Source of the DNA: Elephas maximus indicus
Lineage: Eukaryota > Chordata > Mammalia > Proboscidea > Elephantidae
NCBI RefSeq assembly: GCF_024166365.1
Contig: NC_064835.1
Location: forward strand, 62,910,607-62,974,606
DNA: 64,000 bases
Direction of reading: 5' to 3'
The notes under the pieces are model-generated. The model had not been told where the DNA came from and ran no database searches. It saw only the letters and a program-made list of their open reading frames with translations. Within the stretch, counting starts at the first letter, position 1, and each line of letters opens with the position of its first letter. Positions 44,462 through 56,370 of this stretch are shown piece after piece. Position numbers and translations under genes: made by a program.

Positions 44462-47355
44462 GTGGTGGCAAGCCTGGGACGGAGCATCATCTGGGCTGGG
44501 GAGGTGGGGGACAGGGAAGGAGTCTCGCAGGGCTGCACTGGCAGGAAGCATGCAGACACCCCCAGCCCTGGGCCGTCCCGCTGGCACTGTACCCACCGTG
44601 GTAGAGAAACTAATACATTCACACTTTAACGTAGGGGAGAGGAATCCTGACACATTTCCTGTAAAACTTAAGTGCATTTCTGGGCCTTACATGGGGTTGT
44701 CACAACCCTATTCAGCACAATTATGTGTAAAGCTGAAAACTCGTAGAGTGCCCACTGGGTAGAATTAGAATTCTTTTATACTTTGGTTTCTTTTTTATTT
44801 TTTATCAGAATCAAGCCGTAGCCTGGCTTTTGGCTGCCCAGAAGAGATCTTGGACAGGTGGTAGGAGCAGGGGTAGGCCTGGGGGTTGGGTTGCTTTGGC
44901 ACCAGGCTAGTAGATTTAGGATTTTAAGGTGGCTGGGAGAGGAGAGGCAGTCTGCGCCCGGGAGGATCAGCCAGCCAGGACTAAGGTCCTCGGGAAGGGG
45001 TCCAGGAGTCAAGAAGCACTGAAGAAGGCACCTGAGGCTCCTTGGACAGCTGGCTCTGAGTGTGGCCAGCGCCATCCCTGCTGCAGCTGCAGAACCAGCC
45101 TTTCTGAATGAAACCTGTGATACACTGGGGCTGGGGCCAACCTTCATGGAACCCTGGCTAATGTGGGGGCCCCCTGAGATGATCCCAGCTCCAGGCAGGA
45201 GCCCTAGGAAGGAATGATGCTTGTGGAAACATGTGCCTGTACTCCAGCCTCCAGCGGAAGCTCCTCCTTGGAGACAGCAGGCTGCAGCCATACTGGAGCT
45301 GGGCAGTGGGGCTGGAGCTGGGCTGACGACTGCCAGGGGAGCCTCTCTAGCACTGAGGCTGCTGCCCCCTCCCCACCTTTTCCTGAGCAGGGGGGCCTTG
45401 TGCCTGAGAGTGTGGAGGCCAGAACTCTAGGTACTATCTGAGAGGCAGCACCAACCCAGGAACGGACAGGCCCCAGCTCGGGCACTAGTGGGTTGTGTGG
45501 CCTTGGACAAGTCCACTCCCTTCTCTGTGCCTCCACTCCCTGTTTGGAACCAGAGGACTGGATTGAGGGGGTTTTTTCGGCTCTTCCAGCTTAACCACAT
45601 CTTTGCCTGTCCAGCACCAATGCTAGCCCACCCAGGGCACTTCAGTGTGGACACTGGACAGGCCCCTTTGGACACAGCCAGCAGCTGGCCTTGGAACCTA
45701 GACCTTGCCCTTCGGTACATGTTCCCACATCCCTGGAGATGTTGACCTTTGCCAAACACTTTATAATTTTGGAGGAAGAGGCAGACAAGGATGTGTGGGG
45801 CCATACCGCATGCCACCTGTCACCCTGCACTGGCTCCCAGAGGCCCCTCGCTGCTGGCCCCCATTTCCTTCCCATCTGTGGGCCAGGAGAGAGGGGAGAG
45901 CTCTACAGAGGGAAGTAGGGGGTGGGGTCAGGGTGAGTGGGGTGACTCCCTCGTCTGAAAGGTGCAGGTGAAGAGGAAGCACTGGCCTCAATGTGTACCC
46001 TTCACTAGACGCAACTGGAAAGGGGGGCTCAGCAAGTAGCCCCAGGGCTTCCCCTGCTCTGACTCTGCGGGGGGCCTTGGGATCCCCAGCCCAGATGGTG
46101 AATACATGCCATACAAGAAAAGGGGCTGGTGCAGGGCAGCAAGGGGTGGCCCCAGGAGGCCTTTTCACCACCCTGAAGGTAGGAGCCGATTTGGTGAGGA
46201 GGGTCTTCCGTGGGCACTGGAACTCTCAGCCAGCCCCCAGTGTGCACCGGCTTGCACTGTAGGAAGTTGCCCTGTAGGGCACCCACTATCCGGAGGAGCA
46301 GCCACCGACCTGCCCATCAGGAAGGGGAGAAGGCAGAGACAAGCCTGGAGGGCAAGGCAGCAGGGGAAAGGGGAGGGGTGCCATGGTGTGGGAAGAGCAG
46401 GTATTTTTGATCCAATCCCGCCATAATGTGAGTGTGCCAATTACTGAGGGCTGTGCTCATCTCTGGGCCTGGGCTGGGGGCTGGACATGCCTGGGTCCTC
46501 TTCTGAACCGCTTGCTTTACGCTCCCTCTGCCCCCACTTCCCATAGGCTCTTGTTCTTGTGCACTTTACCTTGGGACCAAAACTGCCTGCCCAGCCCCAC
46601 TCCCACCTGCTCCAGAGGCCTCATGGTCTTGTTCCCTATTTGTTTTGTCCCCTGGATGATTTCTGATCATGCTCCCAAATGCAGTTTCAGGTGAGCTAAG
46701 GCAGCTCCTCTTGTGAGGGTAAGGGGGCAATGGATCCTTACAGTTCAGGGTGACAGCGACAGGGGGACAGTGAGCCATGCTGCTAAGCCCAGGTCTGGCT
46801 GCAGAAAAACCCATGAGAAAACTTTCGGCCAACACTCATCCCACCATTCTGCTGGGGCCAGAGGAAGGGATGCCTGGTGGGCAGATTGGTTCATGGCTGG
46901 GGAGGGGTTGAGCATGGATCCATTCAGTGCAGAGCTGGCCCAGCTGTGCCATAATGCTGGCCTCCAGCCCTGCTGTACTTGCCCAGCCCACCCCTGGCCA
47001 CTTCAAACATTCTGTCAGGCTTGCAGAGGCCCTTTTCCCCATTTTCTAAGAGCAGAAGACCAAGATGCCAATGTAGCTGCTGAATCAGGGTGACCAACAG
47101 GCCCCCTTCCCGCTCCCTGATCTAGAGCCGGCTTGCTTCCTGTCCTGGGCCTCTGGCCTGGGAGAAGGGTGGGCATCCAGAAGTGGTCTTCCAACCCTGG
47201 GGAGTGTGAGTGAACAGCCAATACATGCCTCCGCCACATCCAGGGGAGTTTGCTGAGAGCACAGTATCTTTTTAACCTCAGAAAATTTCTCAATCTCTGT
47301 GATTTATGTGATACTAATGAGCTGTGGGCAATAAATGAAGGATTTAAACATTAGG
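44462..47355 (+). other. SFXN5: Probable SFXN5 3' UTR
   Basis: Runs from the stop codon to the first convincing poly-A signal. It is mostly GC-rich unique sequence, with an AT-rich stretch near 44600-44820 and a MIR-like segment near 45490-45545. No recent transposon interrupts it, unlike the introns and the gap beyond. The end is inferred; a shorter isoform cannot be excluded. Confidence 0.6.
47330..47335 (+). terminator. SFXN5: SFXN5 poly-A signal
   Basis: AATAAA in GGGCAATAAATGAAGG, followed within 25-60 bases by a U/GU-rich element (GGCTTTGTGAATTGTGGGCG). It is the first canonical signal with a good downstream element after the stop codon. Confidence 0.65.
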
Positions 47356-47767
47356 GCTTGGCTTTGTGAATTGTGGGCGGGAGAGCTGGGGATGGGGTGG
47401 GGTTGGTAACACAGGCAAACAAGGGCTCAGGCAAAGCATATAGGGGGGAAGGCCCTGAGGAGGGTGCAGGCATGCCCTGGGGCTGCAGACCCTGGCTCAA
47501 GGGTGGGTCAGATCAGCTGGGAGGCCCAGAAGGAAGGAGAGAGGCCCAAGAGCATGTGAGGGCAGGAAGCTGGGCGAGGAATGGGCTGAAACTCTGCAGA
47601 AGGACCCCTTACAGAGTGGTTATTGAGTGCTCACTAAGGGCTCCACCTCAAGGAATTTTAGTAAATAAGGAATTTTGATAGATTCCCTTATAGTTTATAT
47701 CTGTATGGGGCTGCGATCAGAGGTGAAGGGCCTTTCCTAGACTGCCTGGGGCCAGGAGAGGCTTCCT

Positions 47768-47954
47768 GTTGTTATTAGTTGCCATCCAGTGCATTCAGAT
47801 TCATGGAGATCCCATGTGTGCAGAGTAGAGCTGCTCCATAGGGTTTTCAAGGCTGTGACCTTTTGGAAGCAGATGGCCAGGCCTTACTTTCAAGATACTT
47901 CTGGGTGGGTTTGAGCCATCCAGTGCTTAACCATTTGTGCCAGCCAGGAGCTCC
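47768..47954 (-). mobile_element. AfroSINE (long form)
   Basis: On the + strand TTATTAGTTGCCATCCAGTG, AGAGCTGCTCCATAGGGTTT, GGAAGCAGATGGCCAGGCCT and GTGCTTAACCATTTGTGCC. Confidence 0.9.
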
Positions 47955-47984
47955 TGAGAGTCTTCATAGGGAAGGGAAAAAATA

Positions 47985-48157
47985 TTTGCCATAGAGTTGA
48001 GTCCAGGTCATGGCAACCTCATGTGTGTCAGAGTAGAACTGTGCCCCATAGAGTTTTCAATGGCTGATTTTTTTGGAAGCAGATCACCAGGCCTTTCTTT
48101 CCATGTGCTTCTGGGTGGAGACAAACATGTTAATCATTTGTACTACTCAGGGACTCC
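47985..48157 (-). mobile_element. AfroSINE (long form), adjacent copy
   Basis: TTTGCCATAGAGTTGAGTCC, AGAACTGTGCCCCATAGAGT, AGATCACCAGGCCTTTCTTT and TTGTACTACTCAGGGACTCC on the + strand. It is separated by about 30 bases from the previous SINE in the same orientation. Confidence 0.9.
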
Positions 48158-49699
48158 ATAAAAAGGAAAGGTCTGATCCACATGGAAGCTGTCTGATGTC
48201 AGCAGGGAGCTTGTACCACCTGGGAACTCTGTCCCTTCCTAACTCCTCCACAGTCCCTTCACGGGAGGACTTGGTGCCTCCTGATATCCCTGGCTTCTCC
48301 TTTTCCAGCAGCCCCTAGAGTTCCTAAGTGAGGCCTGGCCTCCTTGCTAGGATATCCTTCAGAGGTGGAAGGGAAAAGCTGATGGCCTCTCCTGCCAGGG
48401 AACCATGTAGTAGAGAAAAGCCCTCATGGCTGGGGTCAGGAGGATGCAGGGTCCAGCCCCAGCTCAGCCCCAGCATGACCCTGGGACTTCTCACCTCTTT
48501 CTTTGTTCACCCATTCATTCAGTCAGGGGTCTATTTAGCATGTTCTCTGTGACAGACATGTCTGTAGCTGAGGCTTGGCATTCCTATCTATAAAATGCCA
48601 AGAACAGCATCACTCCTGGATTGTTGTACGGATTTGCAAGACCAGGGGAGGAACTCACCCAGACTCTTCTCTTCTGCTTCACAGGTATCATGGTGGCTGC
48701 TGCCTCCCCTTGCCTGGGAGCTAGGCCCCCCAGGAGGGTGGGAGGAGGGAAAAGGATGGAGGGAGGCCAGGAGCTTCTGGTCACTGGGGAATTTCTTTGC
48801 TAAGAGCCCACAGGCCACGGCCCCCATCCGGGCGGAAATCCTTGACTCTCAGGACAGACACAAATCCCTCCTGGGAGCTGTTTGTTGTTTTTAGCTGGGT
48901 TGGGGGCTCAGCCCCTGCCCAGCCAGGAGATCATTAACACTCCAGGAATGCAGCCTCCCCTGCCCCCACCCCCACACACCAGGTCCCCAGGGCTTCCTCC
49001 TCCCACTCAGGTGATAGAGGGAGGGTCAGAAATGCTAGGGGATGAGGGCAGCGATGAGTGACCCTTTCTGAAGGGCCTGAGAGCCTGACCTCATTTTCAG
49101 AATGGGGTGTCCCTCAGTCCCCCAGAGCTTCTGCTCCTCCTACCATCTCATCCACCCCCTGGCCACTGATTAGCCCCCCAAACAGGAATGTCTTAGTTAC
49201 TCCCCCAAGACCTAACCCCCCATAGCCCTACTCTTTCCTGCACTATCAGGTGCCTCACAGGGCAGTGGCTGAGAGGACTTCATTCTCCATCCACCACTCT
49301 GAGGCAGCTGCTGGCAGCCTTGTCACAGGCTGGAGGCTGGCTCCTTCCTGACAAGGATACCACCTCAGCCAGAGCAAGAATCTGGGGCCCCATCCCACTC
49401 TAGTTCCCTGGGAAAAGAGACCAAAAGGAGAAAGAGAAGGTGGATCGATAGACAGATAAATAGAGGCACCAGACCCCCTTCTTAAAACCCCAAAACCAAA
49501 ACCCAAACCGAGTGCCGTTGAAAGGCTCCAGCAAATCAGTGAGGAACTGAGGGAAGGGGGCGGCCATCAATCCCAAGCCACCTGAGGTTGGCTCTCCATC
49601 TCTTCACAGGGGAGCATGGCAGAGGTACAGTACAGCAAGGGCAGGGTGAACTGCAAGTTCAGTGTTGTTCTAGAATAGAGGGAAAGACCCTGGGAAGGT

Positions 49700-51010
49700 A
49701 AGTAAGTGGAGCCAGAGGCTGCAGGGTCAAGAACAGTGGGAGCCATTGAAGGCTGTAGGTAGGGGAGTAGTGGGTAGAGTGGACACAGGCAAGACTGCCA
49801 GGGGGACCAAAGAAGAGGCTGCTGCAGCAGTCAAGGCAAGGGAAGATGGTGGCCTGGACTGGGGTGGTGAGGATGGGGATGTAGAGAAGAGAAGAGGGTC
49901 AGGATTGCCCAACTCTTGGTGATTGATTGTGGGGAGGGTGAAAGAGAGTCGAAGATGACGCCTGGTTCCTGACTTGGGCACCTGAGGAAATGGTGGCACC
50001 ATTTTCTCAGCTAAGGAACAGAGAAGGAAGGACAAATCTGCAGATAAGGTGATGCATTCACCTTTACAAGTTATGAGAGGTTCTTGTGAGATAACCAAGT
50101 AGAGATGTCAGGAGACAACTGGGTACACTTCCCTCGGGCTCAGAAGACAGGGAGGGGTTGGATATATAGATTTGCATGTTATCAATTTATAGAGCAACTG
50201 CAGCTAAAGGAACAGAGGAAATCACCCAGGAAGAGTCTGTAGGGTGAAAAGAGGAAGGCCTGGGATGGAATCTCAAGGAACCCAACCTCTGCGGCCCTGG
50301 GCAGAGATACAAAAGCTCAGCCACAAGAGAGGGAAGAGGAAAAGGAAGAGAGTGTGGTACTTCAGAAGACAAGAGAATAGAGTGTTTCAAGTAGGAGGGA
50401 TTGTCCATGAGTTTGATGGGTGCTGAGAGTTGAAGGAAGATGAAGACCAACGTGTGTCCCTTGGAGGGACCTGGAGAGAATTGTTTCAATGGAGTGTGGT
50501 CAGGGCTAAAGCCCTGGATCTCCATGGATTGGGAGACCAGTAGGACTGCCACTGACTGCCAATGTAGACAACTCTTCAGAGAAATTTGGTTTTGAGAGGG
50601 GACATAGAGATACGACAATGGCTGCACATGATACGGAGTTAAAAAGCCAGTTGCCATTGAGTTGATTCTAACTCATGGTGACCCCACATGTGTCAGAGTA
50701 GAACTGTGCTTTGTAGGGTTTTCAATGATAGATTTTTTGGCACTAGATTGCCAGGCTCCTCTTTCAAAGTACCTCCGGGTGACCTCAGACCTCCAACATT
50801 TTGGTTAGCAGCTGAGCACATTAATTGTTTGCACCACCCAAAGACTCCCAGCATGGAGTTAAGGGGAGGTGGGGTATGAGATGGAGACTTTTGAGCATGT
50901 TGAAACCCTAATGGTCAAGAGTCAGAAGAGACTGTAAAGTCAGGAAAGAGGAAGAACAATCCAGGAACGGGCTTCCCTGGGGTAGGGAGGGGAGAATCTG
51001 GAGCCCAGGC
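49700..51010 (+). repeat. Unassigned old interspersed repeat, copy 3 (split by a SINE)
   Basis: Contains GATGGTGGCCTGGACTGGGG, GACGCCTGGTTCCTGACTTG, ATATATAGATTTGCATGTTA and CCAATGTAGACAACTCTTCA in family order. It is interrupted by the AfroSINE at 50643-50850 and resumes with TGAGCATGTTGAAACCCTAA. Confidence 0.6.
50643..50850 (-). mobile_element. AfroSINE (long form)
   Basis: + strand AGCCAGTTGCCATTGAGTTG, TAGAACTGTGCTTTGTAGGG and TGGTTAGCAGCTGAGCACAT. The target duplication is ATACGGAGTTAA (50631-50642) and GCATGGAGTTAA (50851-50862). Confidence 0.92.
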
Positions 51011-51289
51011 CAGGGAAGGGGGAATTCCCCTTGACCAGGAGGAAAGAAAGATCTCAGGTGATAGCAGGAGGTGGGTAGGGAGGATGGGTAGGATGCAGGT
51101 TGTGCAGGCTTGAGGGTGGGAATGTGAGGAGTGTGAGGCTCCTTCCCCTGGCCCCCACCCCACACCCTCTGTCATCCCTCCCCCAAAATGTATCACGAGG
51201 GCTGGGCCATGATTCCTGGTATTGTATGATTTTCCTCTACGTTGTAAATCCTGCCTCTATGATGTTAATGAGGGAGGATGGGAGGCAGT

Positions 51290-51609
51290 TGTCTTAGTGA
51301 GACAGGACTCAATCTAGGACTCAATCTACAAGATTAGATTATGTTTTGAGGCTGGCTCTTGAGATATAAAAGAGAGAAGTGAGCAGAGAGACAGGGGGAC
51401 CTCACACCACCAAGGAAGCAGCACCAGGAGCAGAACCTGAGAAGCTCCTGGACCATGGGAAGATTGAGGAGCCAACAGAGAGAAAGCCTTCCTCTGGAGC
51501 TGAAACCTTGAATTTGGATTTACAGCCTACTTTGAGGAAATAAACTTCTCTTTGTTAAAGCCATCCACTTGTGGTATTTCTGTTATAGCAACACTAGATG
51601 ACTAAGACA
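51290..51609 (+). mobile_element. Solo LTR-like element, 320 bp
   Basis: It starts TGTCTTAGT and ends ACTAAGACA, a perfect 9-bp inverted terminal pair with TG...CA ends. Inside are a TATA-type motif (GAGATATAAAAGAG, near 51361) and, 170 bases later, AATAAA (51538-51543) in GAGGAAATAAACTTC. That order (promoter then poly-A signal) is LTR architecture. The 3' part (TTCTGTTATAGCAACACTAG) recalls MaLR-type LTR ends. Flanking 5-bp duplications are not visible. No retroviral internal genes are adjacent. Confidence 0.65.
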
Positions 51610-52674
51610 CCCTGTTTTTACCCTTCTCCACCAAGCTCTCTGTCCTAGGGTGTTGACTCATATGGATGTGTCCTATGGGTTCCACCATTGGGGGTCACTA
51701 TCAGGGAGTTGAGGACTGGAAGAGAACAAGACAGACATATTCCTCCTGGTGCCTCCAGCAGGGTCTGTGGATTTCTCTGTACTGAAGGCTGCAGCTCCTC
51801 TCCATCCAGCTGTCCTCTCTACCTTCTGGTAGCTGTCCCTCCTTACCTCAGCAGGCTCAAGGGCTATAAGGGCTCCCTGTTGTTACTAGTCCTGGGGTAC
51901 TGCAACATCCCTTGTGGTTTTGCAAAACCTGTTAATTGTTCCTTTACTATACTCTCACACTGCCTGGTTTGAAGGTGCCATCTCTATACACCAGGATCCT
52001 GACTGGTACAAAGGTGTTCCCTTCCTTTCTTTCTGAAGATGCAAGTACAGTCCTCTGCTGGGAATAAGAGGGAGGAAAGGTTTGGGGAGAAGAGTGACAG
52101 CTTGAGACACCCCTGTGGAGGATGGCAGTGGACTTATCGGCAGGGTTGACCTCAGCCGAGGCTGGAGACCCTGACATTGAAGGCGCCACCAGCACTCTTG
52201 TCTGATGTCCTAGGGACTAACGGAGAGGTGAATTCAAATAGACTTGGGGTTTTCTCCAGGCAGGTGCAACCAAGAACAGTGGGACAAAGGGCTGTCAGAC
52301 TTTGTTCAAAGTGATCGCCCAGGAGGAGGGCAGGAAGTGAGAACAAGCAGGCATGACAGGGCCTGGGAGAGAATAGAGGGGTTGCACCCAGGAGGGCCCA
52401 GTGAGGTCAGCGCACTGATGCAAAGGGGAAATGAGTGAGCGGGCGGGAAGGACTTGTGGTCTGGTAGGAAAGGACGTCTGGATTTGTGATTTTTGAGAGA
52501 AGAGGCAAGTCTGGGCTGTGATAAGCCCTGAGAGTGGGTGGTGTTGATGAGGAGAGCCAGGAATGGGAGGCTGGGGGTCCTGGGAGGGTTTTCTCTGTGG
52601 ACCCCACGGTCTTGGGGGACAGAAGACTCAGCTGGTTACCACAGTCTCTGGCAAATGAGGAGGCGTGACCAGAA

Positions 52675-52812
52675 CATGCAGCCACGCACTGCAAACATGC
52701 ACAGCGGCCTGCCCACACACCCACACAGTCACACGCACACACACACACCCCCAGCCCTCACAGACACTCCCAGACACCCTCACATGCATTCACCCTCACA
52801 CACCCCCCCAGA
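52675..52812. repeat. CA-rich imperfect repeat
   Basis: Runs of CACACACCCACACAGTCACA and related units, ending in CACACACCCCCCCAGAC. Confidence 0.85.
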
Positions 52813-52824
52813 CAGCAGATGGGG

Positions 52825-52925
52825 CGCTCGGGTAATTGGTTAAACCTGTTCTCGATGTCTGGCTCCGCATTGGCAGCGCCCGTCTGACAAGAAAGCTGGC
52901 TGGGCCTGCACCATCAGCCTGCTGG
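52825..52925. promoter_or_regulatory. Candidate conserved block downstream of EMX1
   Basis: Repeat-free GGGTAATTGGTTAAACCTGT and CCGCATTGGCAGCGCCCGTC, with CpGs retained. Resembles conserved sequence; not testable here. Confidence 0.25.
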
Positions 52926-53298
52926 CCTTCCTTCCCCACCCCCTCCATGGCTGCCCTGGAACAGGGGCTCAAGGAGAGGCCCGTGAGCCCCTGCCTGGCT
53001 CCCGTGGGCTGAGCTTAGTCCACTCCACAAAGACTCCTCGAAGGCCCGTGGGAAGCAACCACTTGGCTGGAGAGGAGGAGTTGGTGCAATCTAGTGCAGA
53101 GATGCTAAAAGCATGAACCATAACACTGTGAAGGCCGTGGGGACTAATTCTGGGAAGTACTATGGACAAGAGGATGTGTAAAGATCATTTCCTGAAGGCC
53201 AGACACATGGCTTAGGCCAAGAGAGTAAAGAACAACTCTCCTGCACTCCCTCCGGAAGTTGCCACGACTTGGAGTTCTCACAGGTGCTCTTACATACC

Positions 53299-54258
53299 TC
53301 AGCCCATGGTTCTGCAGGCTTCCTCGGGAGGCCAGCTCAGCTGAGAGGAAATGTCTGACCCAGGGCCCCTCAATGAAGGCCCCACTGAGCAGCTACCTGC
53401 ACACCCGAGGACACCAGCAGGCCAGCGTCCACACCCGTCCTCACCTTCTGTGGGGAGGGAGGGAGCAACATTCCTTGTCTTCTTCTCCTCTTCTCGGCTG
53501 CATCTGTGTCTTTTCGAGAGAGACTTTGGTTTGTTCCCTGGATAGGGCCCAAAAACTCCCAAATTAGCAAACCTGGCAAGCCCGCAGCTCAGAAAATAGT
53601 TCATCCTGATTCCATGTTTTTCAGGCTTGCAGAAGCCTTTATTAATGAAGTCACAACACCAATATTTACCGTCTGCAGGGAGAGGCACAACATGGGGGAC
53701 GGATGGGAATGCTGTGGGGACTCCCCGCCCCACCCCCTCGCAGGCCTGGCCTAGGGAGAGTGGCAGGTTTGCTTGGGTCCTTTCCAGCCCTTTATTTGGA
53801 TGACAGGGGTGCTCTGCTGTGATCTGCCTGTCCTCCCTCCCCCTACCGAGTGAGCTAGAATATTGAGGGAACAGCTCACCATTCCTTTGCCCCCCATGGG
53901 GGCCTAAAGGAGTACCTCTTCTCACCTTCACCCAACCTGTACTTACATGCTCCTGAGAGGTTATCCCACCTCCTTGGCATTGAGAGTCTACCATGAGGTT
54001 GAACATGGACTTATCCAGGTTCAGGCTTTCAAGATGTGATGGACAGGTTTTCTTGGCTGATGAGGGGGAATGAGACCAAGCCCTTTGGTTTCTAGCATTG
54101 AGTGGGCACAAGTGATGTGGGCACAGAGTGTGGAGAGACACTGATGGTCCCAGCAAGACCTTGGCCTGTGTTCCCAGAAGGACCTCCTGCGCTAGAATCC
54201 CTGTGTGTGCCCAGGTAGTAGGGCTGGACCTTTGACATCTTTCCAGGGAATTCGACAT
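53299..54258 (-). other. 319-codon open reading frame of unknown status
   Basis: The longest open frame in the window outside the RTE. It starts at an ATG at 54258, has no stop for 319 codons, and ends at 53299. The product is rich in Ser, Pro and Gly, with no signal peptide, membrane segment or domain I recognise. Its middle (about 53540-53700) overlaps an AT-richer, conserved-looking stretch (TTATTAATGAAGTCACAACA). GC-rich sequence yields long chance frames, so I do not call it a gene. Confidence 0.2.
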
Positions 54259-54279
54259 TTATCAAGCACCCACCGTGTG

Positions 54280-55400
54280 TTCACTGGCACTCCAGGCAGA
54301 AAGAACTGCATACACAAAGGCACAGCAAAGGAAACCATGGCTCAGTCAGGACAGGGCAGACATGGGAAAGCCTAACGTGGAGGGCACCAGGAACAAGGTA
54401 GGAGAGGCCGAGGGTGAACTAGAAGTGGGTGCAAAATGGGGAGTTAGAAAAGGAATGACATGGTCTTCTTTGGGCTCAAGGAAGAGAAGGCCAGTCTCAG
54501 CATGGAGGTTCTCCCTTGAAAGGGGTCTCATCTCATCCTCATTACACCCACTACTCCTCCAAGGAGCAGACCTGGGCAGGTGGCAGGAGGAGCTGAGGTG
54601 TGCTGCACTGAAGCAGTATGGTTGAGAAGCTAGACTAGACTCAAGATGCTAGATGTCAAGGGAAGGAGGGGCAGAATGAAGAGGAGTCCAAGGTTTCTTC
54701 TAGCTTGGGAGGCAGCATACATGGCTAAGGCCATTTGCCAAGATGGGCGATCCTGGAGGAGACCAGTTGGGGAGATGAATCCAGCTGTGGATAGGTTGGG
54801 TTTGAGGTGCTGAGGGGTCTGGAGATCAGTAGGCAGCTGGCTCAGTGGGTCTGGCTCGGCAGAGGTCAGCTGGAGGTGTGGACCTGGGAGCCAAGGACAA
54901 GTTCTGGAAATGGATGCAAACCCCCCAGGTGGAAGTCACAGTAAGGAGGCAGGAGGACCAAGGACCGACCCTGGGGTGCACAGAAGTGGAGGAGGCAGGG
55001 AAGAGCCTGGGAGAACTCAGACAGATGGGAGGAGGAGGTATCACAGTTACCAACATGAAGGCAGAGGGGTGGGAGTGGAGGGAATGGCCCCTGTGCCAAT
55101 CCTGCAGAGCAGGGAGCAGGTGGACCCAGATGTGAGGCATCTGGGTTTGGCCACAAGGGGGTGATAGTGACCATGGTTGGTGACTGTCATCAGCATCAGC
55201 AGAGTGGTGGGCAGAGGCCGAGGAGCAGAGGGTAGGGAGCATATGGGAGGTGAAGTGGGGACAAGTCTGGACATCTTAAAGGAAAGGCTATTAGGAATAC
55301 AGTTTTCGCTTTTTCAGGAGGAGGGAGACCTTAATAGGTGCCAAGTAGGAAAGATAAGTGGACAAACTGAAGGGCAGCAAGTGAGCTAATGAGCTCTTTC
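54280..55400 (+). repeat. Unassigned old interspersed repeat, copy 4
   Basis: Contains GGTTGGGTTTGAGGTGCTGA, AGATCAGTAGGCAGCTGGCT, AGGAATGACATGGTCTTCTT and CTCAGCATGGAGGTTCTCCC, in line with the other copies. Some rearrangement or deletion relative to them. Confidence 0.5.
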
Positions 55401-55964
55401 CTGGTGGGAGAGGCCTGAGTCCCTGGGGACAGGTTACAGGCTCAGCCTCAAGCCATGTCTCTGAAGCTTTAACCTGCCCCAGAGGGCTCTCCGAGGACAG
55501 GTGAGCATCCTGGTGGGGCCAAAACTTGGTGCTGGGACTGTCAGCCTCTGTGAATTGCACCCCCTCTACCCAGCCCCCCAGGTCCCCCCTTTTCCTCTGG
55601 TTCCTCCTCAACTGGAGAAGCCACCAGAAGGTGGGAGTCCAGAATTTCCACTTCCCCAGGCTTGGGAGAGCTCCCTCTCTCTCTCCTCTGACCCACCTGG
55701 GATATTAATTTGGAAAGACCCAAACCTAGCCTCGCTCAAGATACAAGGAGGTCCTTCCCTATGTCTAGCTTCAGTTTCTTCTGCTGTAAACTTGGGGCTA
55801 AAGACCAGCACTGACCACCAACAAAAGAAAGGACTTAATGAATTGAATCCCCAGTGTCCAGCCCAGACTCCCAAACCATGAGCCAGCTTGCTCGGCCACC
55901 TTCCACTGGCTCCCAAGTCCACCACCCCAGGCTCCCAGGCTCTGAGGTTGGAGCTGAATGCCCG

Positions 55965-56370
55965 AGTCATGAAGAGAGAGATTTTATTATTCCCATAGGG
56001 AAGGGAGACACAAAGGGATCACTAAGAACTACAGTGAGTGCCTGGAAAATAAATTAAAACAAATGCATCAAAACAAAAAAGAGGTAAGAGAAAGGAAATG
56101 GAGAGCAGCTGGGAGGCTGCGGTGGTGGGCGGCAGGCCCAGGCAGACAGGCTCTCCGAGGAGATGGCCGAGCCGCCCCGGGCCTCAGCCAGCCCATGTCT
56201 TTTCTGTCTGTCAATGGTGGCCCCAGGCTCCAAGCCCTGTGAGGCTGTGACTCAAGGCCTCCCCGCGGCCTGGCAGGGGAGTAGCCAGAGTCCAGCCCGG
56301 TCCCCACCTCTGGGGGGCCTGGCCACCAGCGAGCAGCACTCTGCATTTGTGGGTTGGTGGCTGTCTTCCC
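55965..56370 (-). other. EMX1: Probable EMX1 3' UTR
   Basis: On the - strand it runs from the EMX1 stop codon to about 20 bases past the poly-A signal, about 0.4 kb. The distal 100 bases are AT-rich with a long A/T tract (CAAATGCATCAAAACAAAAA on the + strand). No transposon interrupts it. Confidence 0.7.
55983..55988 (-). terminator. EMX1: EMX1 poly-A signal
   Basis: TTTATT on the + strand, AATAAA on the - strand (context GGGAATAATAAAATC). It is the first canonical signal downstream of the stop. Confidence 0.65.

Larger units (their letters stand above)
47356..55964. other. Intergenic gap between the SFXN5 and EMX1 3' ends
   Basis: About 8.6 kb separate the two convergent genes. It holds two adjacent minus AfroSINEs, two copies of an unassigned old repeat, a third minus AfroSINE, an LTR-like element, CA-rich repeats, and a unique segment around 52825-54258 with a long open frame. 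No RNA gene is recognised. Confidence 0.75.

Noticed and set aside
44201-44762. 176-codon frame across the last SFXN5 exon
   Set aside because: It is in a different frame from the SFXN5 reading frame (44384-44461) and begins in intron.
51290-51609. Possible endogenous retrovirus with internal genes
   Set aside because: No gag, pol or env similarity on either side; only an LTR-like unit is present.
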